Origin: OMPR01 sp965183835
Lineage (GTDB): Bacteria; Pseudomonadota; Alphaproteobacteria; Rhodobacterales; Rhodobacteraceae
NCBI GenBank assembly: GCA_965183835.1
Contig: CBCYME010000017.1
Location: 372,001-436,000, forward strand
Direction of reading: 5' to 3'
DNA length: 64,000 nt
Part shown: in pieces, positions 45,489-55,300 of the stretch
How the letters are laid out: the number at the start of each line of letters is the position of its first letter
How positions within the stretch are numbered: the stretch's first letter is position 1
Made by a program: the position numbers and the translations under genes
Notes under the pieces: generated by a model
The model's database searches: none
Told to the model about the DNA's origin: nothing
Seen by the model: only the letters and a program-made list of their open reading frames with translations

Positions 45489-46619
45489 ATGCCCCTTTTC
45501 ACGGTTATGCGACCCGGAGCCTGCCCTTTGCGGATCACCTTTCTCAGCCCACGTTCCAACCTGTCTGGTGGCCTGCGTGTCATCGCAGTCTATGCGCAAA
45601 TGCTGCATGACCGTGGGCATCAAGTTACGATTGTGACACCTGGTCCGGAAAGCCGGGGCCGAAAGGAGCGTTTGCAAGCCGCAACCAAGGGTGATTTTAG
45701 CCCAATCAAATCAGAACCCGGCCATTTCGACACGCTCACCGTGCCGATCCATGAGACAAACAGATCAGATTATCAGGTCGAGGCGCATGATCTGCCCGAC
45801 GCGGATATTTTGGTCGCCACCTGGTGGGAAGCCGCCTTTCCCGTCGCCGCCATGCCGCCTGAAAAGGGCGCTCAATTCTATTTGATCCAACATCACGAAG
45901 TGCACAGGTTTTTACCCTGGCAGATATCGCGCGCGACCTATTACCTGCCGATCAAACCCATCGTTATTTCCAACTGGCTGGGCCAGATCCTGCGGCACGA
46001 CTATGGTCGGACCGACGCAATTCTGGTGCCAAACGGGATTGATCTGACACAGTTTCACGCCCCCCCTCGTGACAAGGCAAAACGCCCGACCGTTGGGTTT
46101 ATGTATAGCCCTTGGCCTATGAAAGGGTCCGATACCGTTTTGGAAACCGTGCAGATTTTAAAGCAAAAGATGCCTGATCTGGACGTGATCGCCTTTGGAG
46201 CCAACCCACCGACACAGAAGATGCCCCTGCCCGAGGGCGCCACATTTCATCAGCGCCCGGAACAGTCCCGCATTCGCGATATCTATGCCGCCTGTGACGT
46301 ATTTCTGTGTGCCAGCACATCCGAAGGTTTCTTTTTGCCCCTGCTCGAAGCCATGGCATGTCGTTGTCCCTTAGCCTCAACCCGGGTCGGGGCCGCCGAA
46401 GATCTGATCGCCGAAGGCACCACTGGCTATTTGGCCAATGTCGGTGACGCTGCAGGACTGGCAGAGGCGGCACACAAAATCCTATCCCTCAACGCGCCCG
46501 ACTGGCGCAAGATGTCAGATGCCTGCCTGAAAACCGCCCAATCACACAGCTGGGACAAAGCCTGTGATCGGCTAGAGCAGTGTTTTCGCGGTGAACTCGC
46601 GGATGTGCAGGGACCATGA
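45489..46619 (+). CDS. glycosyltransferase family 4
   Basis: About 376 residues, GT-B fold. The start is uncertain between GTG 45480, ATG 45489 and ATG 45507; the middle one has GGGGTGA upstream. The N-terminal domain shows FLSPRSNLSGGLRVIAVYAQML, and the C-terminal domain the donor-binding E-x7-E motif STSEGFFLPLLEAMACRCP. The central VGFMYSPWPMKGSDTVLE is frequent in polysaccharide GT4 enzymes. It begins a tightly coupled operon with a GT2 (4-bp overlap) and the Gfo/SDR fusion. Confidence 0.88.
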   Translation: MPLFTVMRPGACPLRITFLSPRSNLSGGLRVIAVYAQMLHDRGHQVTIVTPGPESRGRKERLQAATKGDFSPIKSEPGHFDTLTVPIHETNRSDYQVEAHDLPDADILVATWWEAAFPVAAMPPEKGAQFYLIQHHEVHRFLPWQISRATYYLPIKPIVISNWLGQILRHDYGRTDAILVPNGIDLTQFHAPPRDKAKRPTVGFMYSPWPMKGSDTVLETVQILKQKMPDLDVIAFGANPPTQKMPLPEGATFHQRPEQSRIRDIYAACDVFLCASTSEGFFLPLLEAMACRCPLASTRVGAAEDLIAEGTTGYLANVGDAAGLAEAAHKILSLNAPDWRKMSDACLKTAQSHSWDKACDRLEQCFRGELADVQGP

Positions 46620-47581
46620 GCGTCAATTTGGTTCTCATCGGGCGCAACGAAGGCGACCGGCTGGTGCAAGCCCTTGCTGCCGCCAAGGGACAGGCGCACT
46701 GTTTAGTCTATGTGGATTCCGGATCAACTGACCAGAGCGTTTCCGCAGCAAAAGCCGCTTGCGCAATTATAGTCGAACTGGATATGAGCCAACCGTTTAG
46801 TGCAGCGCGGGCCCGCAATGCCGGGTACCGGGCTGCGCAACGCCATGCCCCGTCCAGCTTTGTGCAATTCATCGACGGGGATTGTCAGATTGTGCCCGGA
46901 TGGCTGGCAGCGGCAGAACAAAAATTACGCGCAGACCCGACCCTTGCCGTTGTGACAGGATGGCGATCCGAAATGTACCCCGAGGCCAGCGTGTACAACA
47001 CAATGTGCGATGTGGAATGGCATCGCCCCGCTGGCCCGATTGTCGCCTGTGGGGGTGACATGATGGTCCGCGCCGAAGCCTTTGATCAGGTCAACGGCTT
47101 TAACCCGACAGTTATCGCGGCAGAAGACGACGAATTCTGCCTGCGCCTCGCGGCTAGCGGGTGGGCGCTGGAACGGCTCCCGTTGCAAATGACCCGGCAT
47201 GATGCGGCAATGACAGATTTCAGCCAGTGGTGGCGACGCGCCGTTCGGGCCGGGCATGGGTTTGCACAAGTTGGTGACATGCACACCGGATACTTTTCCA
47301 CCGAACGCAAACGAGTGTTGGTCTTTGGCCTGATCTTACCCGTTCTAGCCGTGATCGGGGCCGTATTTTCTGCTGTGTTGCTCGGTTTAGTTCTGCTTCT
47401 CTATGCCCTGTCTTTTATCCGCGGGGTCCGTGGCATCCGGTCCGAAGGGCTGCCTTGGTCACAATCCCTGCAACAGGCATGGTTCCTGTTGATTTCCAAG
47501 TTTCCCAACGTGATCGGCATGACCACTTACGCCTTGCGCAAACTTCGCAATCGTCCCCCTGAAATTATCGAGTACCAGTGA
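46616..47581 (+). CDS. glycosyltransferase family 2, membrane-anchored
   Basis: A 321-residue GT-A enzyme. VLIGRNEGDRL and the metal-coordinating VYVDSGSTDQS near residues 35-45 begin the domain; VQFIDGDCQIVPGWL supplies the second acidic motif. GGDMMVRAEAF and AAEDDEFCLRL complete it. Two hydrophobic helices (about 229-268) at the C-terminus anchor it to the inner membrane. It shares TGATG with the following gene. Confidence 0.9.
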   Translation: MSVNLVLIGRNEGDRLVQALAAAKGQAHCLVYVDSGSTDQSVSAAKAACAIIVELDMSQPFSAARARNAGYRAAQRHAPSSFVQFIDGDCQIVPGWLAAAEQKLRADPTLAVVTGWRSEMYPEASVYNTMCDVEWHRPAGPIVACGGDMMVRAEAFDQVNGFNPTVIAAEDDEFCLRLAASGWALERLPLQMTRHDAAMTDFSQWWRRAVRAGHGFAQVGDMHTGYFSTERKRVLVFGLILPVLAVIGAVFSAVLLGLVLLLYALSFIRGVRGIRSEGLPWSQSLQQAWFLLISKFPNVIGMTTYALRKLRNRPPEIIEYQ

Positions 47582-49680
47582 TGTCTGCTTCTTCTCTTCG
47601 TATTGGCCTGATCGGTGCAGGTTACATCGCCAGCTGGCATGCTGATGCGATTGCTGCGACACCCAACATCGACCTGACAGCGGTGTGCGACCCGTCAGTC
47701 GATCAGGCGCAAGCTTTGGCGCAGAACCACGGCGCGCGTGTGTTTTCCACCCTCGAGGATCTGATCGAAGCGCAAGTTTGCGATGCGGTCCACATTCTGA
47801 CCCCGCCCGATTTGCATCGGGATCTGGCCATTCAATGTCTTCAGGCGGGGTTGCATGTTCTCGTCGAAAAACCCGTCGCCCTAAGCGCCAAACAAACGCA
47901 AGACATCGAGGATGCGGCGCAACAGGCAGGTCGGCGCTTTCACGCGGGTCACAACTTCCTTGGATTGCCATCTTACGAGGCGCTTAAACAACAGGTGAAC
48001 CGTGGGGCTTTGGGCAGAATATCAGCGGCCGAGTTTCGGTGGAGTTTCCCAATGCCTCCACTACGGTCCGGGCCCTATTCGCTGTGGCTGTTGCGCGAGC
48101 CACAGAATTTGCTGTTGGAATTGGCCCCGCATCTGGTCGCCTATGCGACCGACCTGTTTGGGGACATCACAATTGAACACGTCAATCTTGCCAAACCGGT
48201 CGATCTGCCCGGCGGCGAAACCCGCCCCCAAAGCTGGCGCATCCTCGCCCGTGCGGGACAAGTTGATGTGACGTTTATTCTGTCGCTGGTGGAAACCGTC
48301 GATGACCGCTCGGTGACACTGCATGGCTCTACCGCCCGTGGACGGTTGGATTTTGCGACGGACACCTTATTGGTTGATGGGGAAAACACCTCTGATCTGG
48401 TGCTGAACCCGTTGCGACGCCAAATGTCACTGGGCTGGCAACATATTCAGGACGGGGGCGTGAATGCTGCGCGGCAGCTGCTTTCGCTCAACAAGAAATC
48501 CCCCTATGGGCTCAGCTTTCTTGGCATGTTGAAGGGGGTCTATGACCCCCTGCTCCAGAACAAACCCGCTGATCCCAGATTCTCAGGCGCGCAAGCTGTC
48601 AAGGTCATGAGCGTTCTGGATCAGACGCTTGAACAGATCACATTTCCCACCTCTGTCCCGCATGTTCAAACCCGCAAACCGCGCCCAAAGGCGATGGTTA
48701 TTGGTGGCACGGGTTTCATTGGGCGCGCGCTAACGCGTGCCTTGGTGGAAGACGGGTCAGACGTGCGTGTCATCAGTCGTGGGCGTCATGGTCCATTTGG
48801 CGACCTGCCGGATCAAGTGGAAACTGTGGGCCTATCCCTGCGTGACACTGACGGTTTGACCAAGGCGATGCAGGGTATTGATACGGTTTACAATCTGGCC
48901 CGGTCCGTCGACACCAGCTGGGCCGATTGCCTCAACAATGATGTGGCGATTTCAACCGGCATTGCCAACGCCAGCTTAACCGCCGGGGTAAAACGGTTGG
49001 TCTACACCGGCACAATCGCCTCTTACGATATGTCCGACCCGACAACGACGATCACCGAACAGACCGGCTTTCCAGAGGATATGCGCGACCGGAATCTTTA
49101 TGCGCGATCCAAGGCGGAATGCGAACGTCAGTTGCTAGCCATGTATCGCGACCAAGGGTTGCCCTTGGTGATTGCCCGCCCCGGCATCGTCGTGGGCAAA
49201 GGTGGGCCGCTGCAACATTGGGGAATCGGCCGTTGGCACGGTGCCGGGGCTGTGCGCATTTGGGGCAATGGGCAAAACACACTGCCCTTTGTCCTTATCA
49301 ATGACACCACCCGCGCCCTGATCCAGATGGGGAATATTCCTGACCTAGATGGCGAAAGCTATAACCTGATCGGCGAGCCCCAATTCAGCGCATCGGCCTA
49401 TTTCGATGCCATCCACGACGCCCTTGGAGCGCGTACCCGCGTGGGTCGGGGCAATCTGCGCATGATGTATGCCGCTGACAGCGTCAAGCACCTGCTCAAA
49501 ACCCGCATTCTTGGGCGTCAGGGTCTGACGCGCCCGTCGTTAGCGGATTGGCAATCCCGGGCGCATCTCAGCCCGTTTGACAATCAAAAAGCCAAATCGC
49601 AGCTCAACTGGACCCCAGTCGCAGATCGCGCTGGATTCATCCGCGAGGCCATATCTGAGGCAAATCTATTCGGCTTCTAA
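47581..49680 (+). CDS. fusion: Gfo/Idh/MocA oxidoreductase + NAD-dependent epimerase (SDR)
   Basis: A 699-residue two-domain protein starting at ATG 47581 (TGATG with the GT2 stop). Residues 1 to about 360 form a Gfo/Idh/MocA dehydrogenase (IGLIGAGYIASWHADAI, HVLVEKPVALSA). From about 370 to the end lies an extended SDR/epimerase with GGTGFIGRALTRAL (near 374) and the catalytic Y-x3-K in NLYARSKAECERQL (near 506). Both act on nucleotide or glycosyl sugars, so the fusion likely performs two redox steps on one sugar nucleotide, for example oxidation then epimerisation or reduction. The product is unknown. It converges with the WecG-like gene (4-bp overlap). Confidence 0.9.
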   Translation: MSASSLRIGLIGAGYIASWHADAIAATPNIDLTAVCDPSVDQAQALAQNHGARVFSTLEDLIEAQVCDAVHILTPPDLHRDLAIQCLQAGLHVLVEKPVALSAKQTQDIEDAAQQAGRRFHAGHNFLGLPSYEALKQQVNRGALGRISAAEFRWSFPMPPLRSGPYSLWLLREPQNLLLELAPHLVAYATDLFGDITIEHVNLAKPVDLPGGETRPQSWRILARAGQVDVTFILSLVETVDDRSVTLHGSTARGRLDFATDTLLVDGENTSDLVLNPLRRQMSLGWQHIQDGGVNAARQLLSLNKKSPYGLSFLGMLKGVYDPLLQNKPADPRFSGAQAVKVMSVLDQTLEQITFPTSVPHVQTRKPRPKAMVIGGTGFIGRALTRALVEDGSDVRVISRGRHGPFGDLPDQVETVGLSLRDTDGLTKAMQGIDTVYNLARSVDTSWADCLNNDVAISTGIANASLTAGVKRLVYTGTIASYDMSDPTTTITEQTGFPEDMRDRNLYARSKAECERQLLAMYRDQGLPLVIARPGIVVGKGGPLQHWGIGRWHGAGAVRIWGNGQNTLPFVLINDTTRALIQMGNIPDLDGESYNLIGEPQFSASAYFDAIHDALGARTRVGRGNLRMMYAADSVKHLLKTRILGRQGLTRPSLADWQSRAHLSPFDNQKAKSQLNWTPVADRAGFIREAISEANLFGF

Positions 49681-50438
49681 TCCTGCGCCACATTGCGCAG
49701 CTTGAACGCGCGCATCATATGACCCGGCAAGATCAGCGCGCACTTGGCATAGCGCGGAAACAGACGAACCGGGTTGCTGCAAGCGCGCCAGAGCCATTCA
49801 AGCGCGATCTTACGCACCCAAACCGGCGCACGCACCTGATGCCCGCCCAAAAAATCGAGCCCCGCACCAACAGAGGCAAAGCCAACCTGAGGGGCCAAAG
49901 TCCGCCCGCGCAGAGCAAGGTTTTCCTGTTTCGGAGCGCCCAGCGCCAAAAAGCAAAGCTGTACACCCGCATCGTTCAACGCCAGCAAGATTCCCTCGGC
50001 GATCTCCCCACTTGGATCAAATCCATAGGCCGGCGCGCAACAATAAACGATCTCAAGCCCCGGCGTGTCCGCCACTAGGATCGCTTTGGCATCCGCTAAC
50101 GCCTGATCAGAACTGCCGACCAAGGCAACACGCGCCCCGCTTTCCGCAGCCAGCGCACACAAAGGGCGCACAAGGTCCGACCCCGGCATCAAATCAACAG
50201 GACGCTGTGCCATCCGCGACAACGCCACAATCGGGCGTCCATCAGCAACAATCAGATCCTGCGCCGCATAGACCTGCGCAAACGCCGCATCTTCGGACAG
50301 CTTCACGAGGTGATCCAAGTTGACCGTCGCCAACGCAAATCCGCGCCGCTCTGCAAATCGGCGTTTGATTTCCCTGAACAAGGCAACGCGGGTCGGCATG
50401 TTAACCGTAACTGTCTGATCCCCGAATGCGAACTGCAC
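49677..50438 (-). CDS. WecG/TagA/CpsF family glycosyltransferase
   Basis: About 253 residues. The GTG at 50436-50438 is chosen because AGGAGGG lies 5 bp upstream; the frame stays open to a TTG at 50462. Family motifs are ATVNLDHLVKLSEDAAF, VADGRPIVALSRM and LGAPKQENLAL, then VGAGLDFLGGHQVRAPVWV and LEWLWRACSNPVRLFPRY near the C-terminus. WecG/TagA enzymes add ManNAc-type sugars to undecaprenyl-PP-sugars. It is transcribed opposite to its neighbours and divergent from the polymerase-like gene. Confidence 0.92.
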   Translation of the reverse strand: MQFAFGDQTVTVNMPTRVALFREIKRRFAERRGFALATVNLDHLVKLSEDAAFAQVYAAQDLIVADGRPIVALSRMAQRPVDLMPGSDLVRPLCALAAESGARVALVGSSDQALADAKAILVADTPGLEIVYCCAPAYGFDPSGEIAEGILLALNDAGVQLCFLALGAPKQENLALRGRTLAPQVGFASVGAGLDFLGGHQVRAPVWVRKIALEWLWRACSNPVRLFPRYAKCALILPGHMMRAFKLRNVAQD

Positions 50439-50495
50439 GTCACCCTCCTGAATTGGTTCCAACTGCCTACCCTGCTCTTGGGCTCAGGGCCAGTA

Positions 50496-50518
50496 AATGG
50501 TAAGGAAAGCGTACCATT
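50496..50518. promoter_or_regulatory. inverted repeat in the wecG-like / polymerase divergent promoter
   Basis: AATGGTA (50496-50502) and TACCATT (50512-50518) form a perfect 7-bp inverted repeat with a 9-bp spacer. It lies 57 bp upstream of the glycosyltransferase start and 102 bp upstream of the plus-strand gene. It has operator geometry (centre-to-centre 16 bp, about 1.5 turns); the binding protein is unknown. Confidence 0.5.
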
Positions 50519-50620
50519 CCCGCCATCTGTTCGCCGCATTCTCAGGCTAAAATCTGACAAATTCGTACAAAATTGATACACTGCCCCCACCCTACAGCTT
50601 AAGAGCAAAACAGATCACCC

Positions 50621-52084
50621 ATGCCCAATGCACTCGCCTATCTGATGCTGATGATTTGGCCGCTGGTTTGTATCAAGCTGTTTCAAAAGCTGTCGTTAGA
50701 ACGCGCCATCATCTGGAGCTTGTTAGGTGGGTATTTGATCCTGCCCCCCGTCGCCGAATTCGACCTGCCGCTGGTGCCGTCAATGAACAAGGATTCTATT
50801 TCCAGCGTCAGCGCCTGTCTTGCTTGTATTTTTGTCGCGCATAAGTCCCTCAGTTTCTGGCCACAGCTCACATCCGTGCGCTTGCTGCTTATTGCATTTG
50901 TGGTGGGGGCCGTTCCCACGATCCTGACAAACCGCGATCCGCTGATCTTTGAAGTGCTGGCAAACAGCGACCCGATTACCTTTGAAACCTATTCTATTCC
51001 CGGTCTGGGACTGCGCGATATTTTGTCGGTTCTCATTGGGCAGTTCATCGTTTTGATCCCCTTTTTTCTGGCTCGCCAGTTTCTGGCGACTGCTGTAGGG
51101 CAGCGTGAAATCATAATTGCGCTTGGCATTGGCGGATTGATCTACTCCATCCCCGCATTGATCGAGACCCTGGTCAGCCCGCTGATCAACATCTTTGTTT
51201 ATGGATTTTTCCAACACGATTTCAATCAGATGATCCGCGAAAACGGCTTTCGCCCAATTGTCTTCTTGCCCCATGGGCTGTGGCTGGCGCTGTTCATGGT
51301 TACTGTACTTTTATCGGTTGCAACCTTAGCGCGCCATGAAAAGGGTGAAGCGGGCCGGTTATGGGCAATCGCGACAGTCTACATGTTCTTTGTGCTGGTA
51401 GCCTGCAAAAGCTTTGCAGCGATAGCATATGGGATTGCTCTGACACCGCTTGTCTTGCTTGCGACGCAACGAACCAAGGTGCGGCTCGCTGCACTTATGG
51501 CCTTGATCGCAATTTCTTACCCCATGTTGCGCAACGCGGGCCTTATCCCGCTCGAAGCGATATTGGATTATGCGGGCAGCATCAGCGCAGAGCGTGCACA
51601 ATCCTTGGATTTCCGGTTCGACAACGAAGAACTGTTGCTAGACCGCGCACATGAAAAACCATGGTTTGGCTGGGGCGGCTGGGGTCGCAATCTGCAACTC
51701 CATCCCGAAACTGGGGACATCCTGACCATTCCTGACGGCAATTGGATCATCGTCTTTGGCAGTTTTGGCTGGCTTGGATACATTGCACAGATGGGCCTCT
51801 TATCCGCACCTATCGCCCATCTTTCGCTAAAAATGCGAACAATGAAGAAATCTGAGATGTCTCCTTATGTGGCGACAATCACGATAATCTTGGCAGCTAC
51901 TATGATGGACATGCTCTTGAACGCCACTTTGACGCCCTTTACGTGGTTATGTGCAGGTGCGGTGCTGGGTTACGTTGAGAAAAGCCAGGCACCAAAATCA
52001 AAGGCGGAAAAACCGCCTCTGTTTGGCAAAGGCCCTGTCATCGGACGATCAAAGATGGATGCGTCATCCCGTAGTGTGATGTGA
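50621..52084 (+). CDS. O-antigen polymerase/ligase-like membrane protein
   Basis: A 487-residue polytopic protein with about 11 hydrophobic segments. A large soluble loop near residues 315-375 includes LDFRFDNEELLLDRAHEKPWFGWGGWG, the position and style of the periplasmic loop of Wzy/WaaL-type proteins (RxxL...PWFGWG). The C-terminal tail is basic and soluble. The fold assignment rests on topology and the loop, not strong identity. In context it could polymerise or transfer the glycan assembled by the neighbouring glycosyltransferases. Confidence 0.75.
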   Translation: MPNALAYLMLMIWPLVCIKLFQKLSLERAIIWSLLGGYLILPPVAEFDLPLVPSMNKDSISSVSACLACIFVAHKSLSFWPQLTSVRLLLIAFVVGAVPTILTNRDPLIFEVLANSDPITFETYSIPGLGLRDILSVLIGQFIVLIPFFLARQFLATAVGQREIIIALGIGGLIYSIPALIETLVSPLINIFVYGFFQHDFNQMIRENGFRPIVFLPHGLWLALFMVTVLLSVATLARHEKGEAGRLWAIATVYMFFVLVACKSFAAIAYGIALTPLVLLATQRTKVRLAALMALIAISYPMLRNAGLIPLEAILDYAGSISAERAQSLDFRFDNEELLLDRAHEKPWFGWGGWGRNLQLHPETGDILTIPDGNWIIVFGSFGWLGYIAQMGLLSAPIAHLSLKMRTMKKSEMSPYVATITIILAATMMDMLLNATLTPFTWLCAGAVLGYVEKSQAPKSKAEKPPLFGKGPVIGRSKMDASSRSVM

Positions 52085-52351
52085 CATCCCTGAGAATCTT
52101 TGGTTCTGGCTGGATTGAACACAGATTGTCCCTACTCTGGTCACAAAGTTAGGCGATGATTGAGTTTGTTCACGCTGGCAAGATTGGTGGATTGGAAAGC
52201 GGGGCTGTTGAAGGTGCGCATTTTCAAGATCTTAAGGTCAAGGTGACGTGAGCCTTTAAAATTGTAAACGCTTCATCCTTTACCCCTGAGCCTAATTTTC
52301 TGGGGGGGCACGGACCGAAGCAATCACATTGATGGATCGTTTGGTCACCCT
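52085..52351 (+). other. 267-bp leader/promoter region of the polyketide synthase gene
   Basis: The composition is more AT-rich than the coding DNA around it. It holds a 31-codon open frame (52156-52251, starting MIEFVHAGK) with a poor ribosome-binding site, and a G7 run near 52303-52309. No recognised gene. It presumably contains the promoter for the PKS-GT-NRPS operon; it could also be a remnant of an older insertion. Confidence 0.5.
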
Positions 52352-55300
52352 ATGACAACGAGTAAACACGAGTATCAAAACGACGACATCGCAATTGTTG
52401 GCATGTCTGTGAGTGTCCCCGGGGCGGCCTCTGCTGCTGCATTCTGGGAAAATCTGCGGTCTGGGACTGAATCCATATCGGTTGTGGACGATGAGGCCCT
52501 ATTGGCCGCCGGTGAGCGCCCCGACCTGTTGGCAAATCCAAATTATGTGCGCGCCACGGCCAAGCTGGACGATTACGACACCTTTGATGCCGACTTCTTT
52601 GGGTTTAGCCCCAAAGAGGCTGCGATCCTTGATCCACAACACCGCAAATTCCTCGAAACCGCATGGGAAGCGATGGAACACGCAGGCCATCCCCCGGAAA
52701 CCATCGCTGGACCAATTGGTGTTTATGGCGGCTGCGGAATGGGCAGCTATTTCTATTTCAACATCTGCTCGAACCCCGGATTGGTTGATGATGTGGGCAT
52801 GTTCCTGCTGCGTCACACCGGCAACGACAAAGATTTCCTGTCGACCCGGGTCAGCCATGTTTTCGACCTCAAAGGCCCGTCGATCAATCTGCAGACCGCC
52901 TGCTCGACCTCTTTGGTCGCGGTTCATTATGCAAGTCAGGCCCTGCGGAATGGCGAATGCGATATGGCATTGGCTGGCGGTGTCACCATTGAGCTGCCAC
53001 AGGGGCGTGGGTATCTCTACAAAGAGAATGAAATCCTATCGCCTGACGGGCATTGCCATGCTTTTGACCATCGCGCGCAGGGCACCGTATTTGGATCAGG
53101 TGCCGGTGTCGTAGCCCTACGGCGCGCTAAAGATGCGGTCGCGGATGGCGACCACATCTGGGCCATTATCAAAGGATCCGCCATCAATAATGATGGCGCG
53201 GCCAAAGCTGGCTATCTTGCGCCCAGCGTCGATGGCCAAGCCATCGCGATCAAACAAGCGCTCAGCGCGGCTAAAGTAGACCCCGACACGATTGACTACG
53301 TCGAATGCCATGGAACCGGCACTTATCTTGGTGACCCGATCGAGATTTCGGCCCTAAGTGAGGCGTATCGCGAAAGCACGCAGGATGTCGGCTATTGCCG
53401 GGTTGGGTCCGTCAAAACCAATATCGGCCATCTCGATACAGCGGCTGGCGTGGCCGGGTTGGTCAAAACAGCGCTTGGCCTGCACCACGGCGAAATCCCC
53501 CCCTCTCTGGGGTACGAAGCACCAAATCCGGCCATTGATTTCGAAACCAGCCCGTTTCGCGTCAACGATACTCTGCGAGAATGGGCATCTCACAAGGGGC
53601 CACGTCGTGCAGCGATCAACGCACTCGGCGTCGGGGGAACCAACGCCCATGCAATTTTGCAAGAGGCGACGGATCGCGGTCCCTCAGAGGAAAGCGATTT
53701 CCCGTTCCATATTCTGTGCCTTTCGGGGCGGTCCAAGGCTGCATTGGACGCAAACGCCCAATCATTAGCCACCTATCTAAGCGCCAATCCTGATGTGGAT
53801 CTGGCGGATGTGTCCTACACCCTGAAAGAGGGACGCCGCGCCTTTGAAAAACGGCGTATTCTTGTAGCTGAGACCGCTTTGGAAGCGGCTGAAATGCTGG
53901 AATCGTCCGACCCGCGCCAAGTGTTCACTCACGAGGCTCTGGGTGCATCCCCTGAAACCGTATTCATGTTTCCCGGCGGCGGCGCGCAATATGCGGGCAT
54001 GGCACACGATCTCTATGAGACTGAGCCGGTTTTTGCGGAGTGGATGGACCGCGGTTTAGACCATCTGCAAAAGCAGCTGGATTATGACATCCGATCCATT
54101 TGGTTGCCCACAGGCGACACCGAACAGGCCAACGCCAAACTGACCCAGCCGTCGGTTCAGCTGCCGCTGATCATGATCGTAGAATATGCTCTCGCCCAAC
54201 TATGGTTCAGCTGGGGTGTGCGTCCGACCGCAATGGTTGGCCATTCCATGGGGGAAAACACAGCTGCCTGTTTGGCAGGTGTGATGCGGTTCGAAGACTG
54301 CATTGACCTGATTTTGTTGCGCGGGCGTTTGTTTGACACAGTTCCCGCTGGGGGAATGCTATCCATTTCACTGCCGCTCGAGGATGTGCAGGTCCTGATT
54401 GACGACGACTTGGACATTGCCAGCGTGAACGCTCCGCGCCTGACTGCGGTGTCTGGCCCCCAAGCCGCACTGGATCGGCTTGCAGAAAAACTCAGCGCGC
54501 AAGACGTTGATCATCAACGCATTCCAATCGACATCGCAGCCCATTCGCGCATGTTGGACCCCATTCTGGCCGAATACCGGGCGTTCTTGAATAAGATTGC
54601 TCTGGATGCGCCCACCATTCCTGTGATGTCCAACCGAACCGGCGCTGCGCTGAGCGACGCGCAAGCCACCGATCCAGAATATTGGGTTGGCCAGCTGCGC
54701 AATACAGTGATGTTTGCCGAATGCATAAAAGCCCTGCAAGCCCCCAACCGGGTGTTCCTAGAGGTTGGCCCCGGTAAGGCGCTCAGCTCTCTTGCGCAAA
54801 TGTCCGACGGCGTGAACCCGGCCCAAGTCCTGAGCGCATTGCGGCATCCTGATCAGGCGATCTCGGATGATGCCTATTTCTTTTCTGTCATCGGGCGGCT
54901 GTGGGCCTGTGGCGTTGCGGCGGATTGGCCGCAAATCTGGGGCGAGGCCAAGCGACACCGCCTGCCCTTGCCAACCTATGCGTTTCAGCGCAGCCGCTAT
55001 TTCATCGAACCAGGCAAGCAGATCACCACCGAAGCCGACAGCGCACTAACCCGCAAAGACGATCAAACCCAATGGGGATACCGCACCGCATGGCGTCCAC
55101 GTCTGGCTGAATGTGATATCGACGTAGATCGAGAACTGTCAGAAATCGCGCCAATGACCTGGTTGATATTTGAGGATGACGCTCATATCGCCAGACCCGC
55201 CTGCGAACGTCTGAGCGCAGTTGGCCATCGGGTCATTCGTGTCAGTGCTGGGGATACCTTTGCGAAATTAGGCGATACCCAGTATCAAATCGCGCCCGAA

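Noticed and set aside
50439..50462. TTG start for the WecG-like gene
   Set aside because: The GTG at 50438 is preceded by AGGAGGG at ideal distance; that site would lie inside the coding region if the TTG were used.
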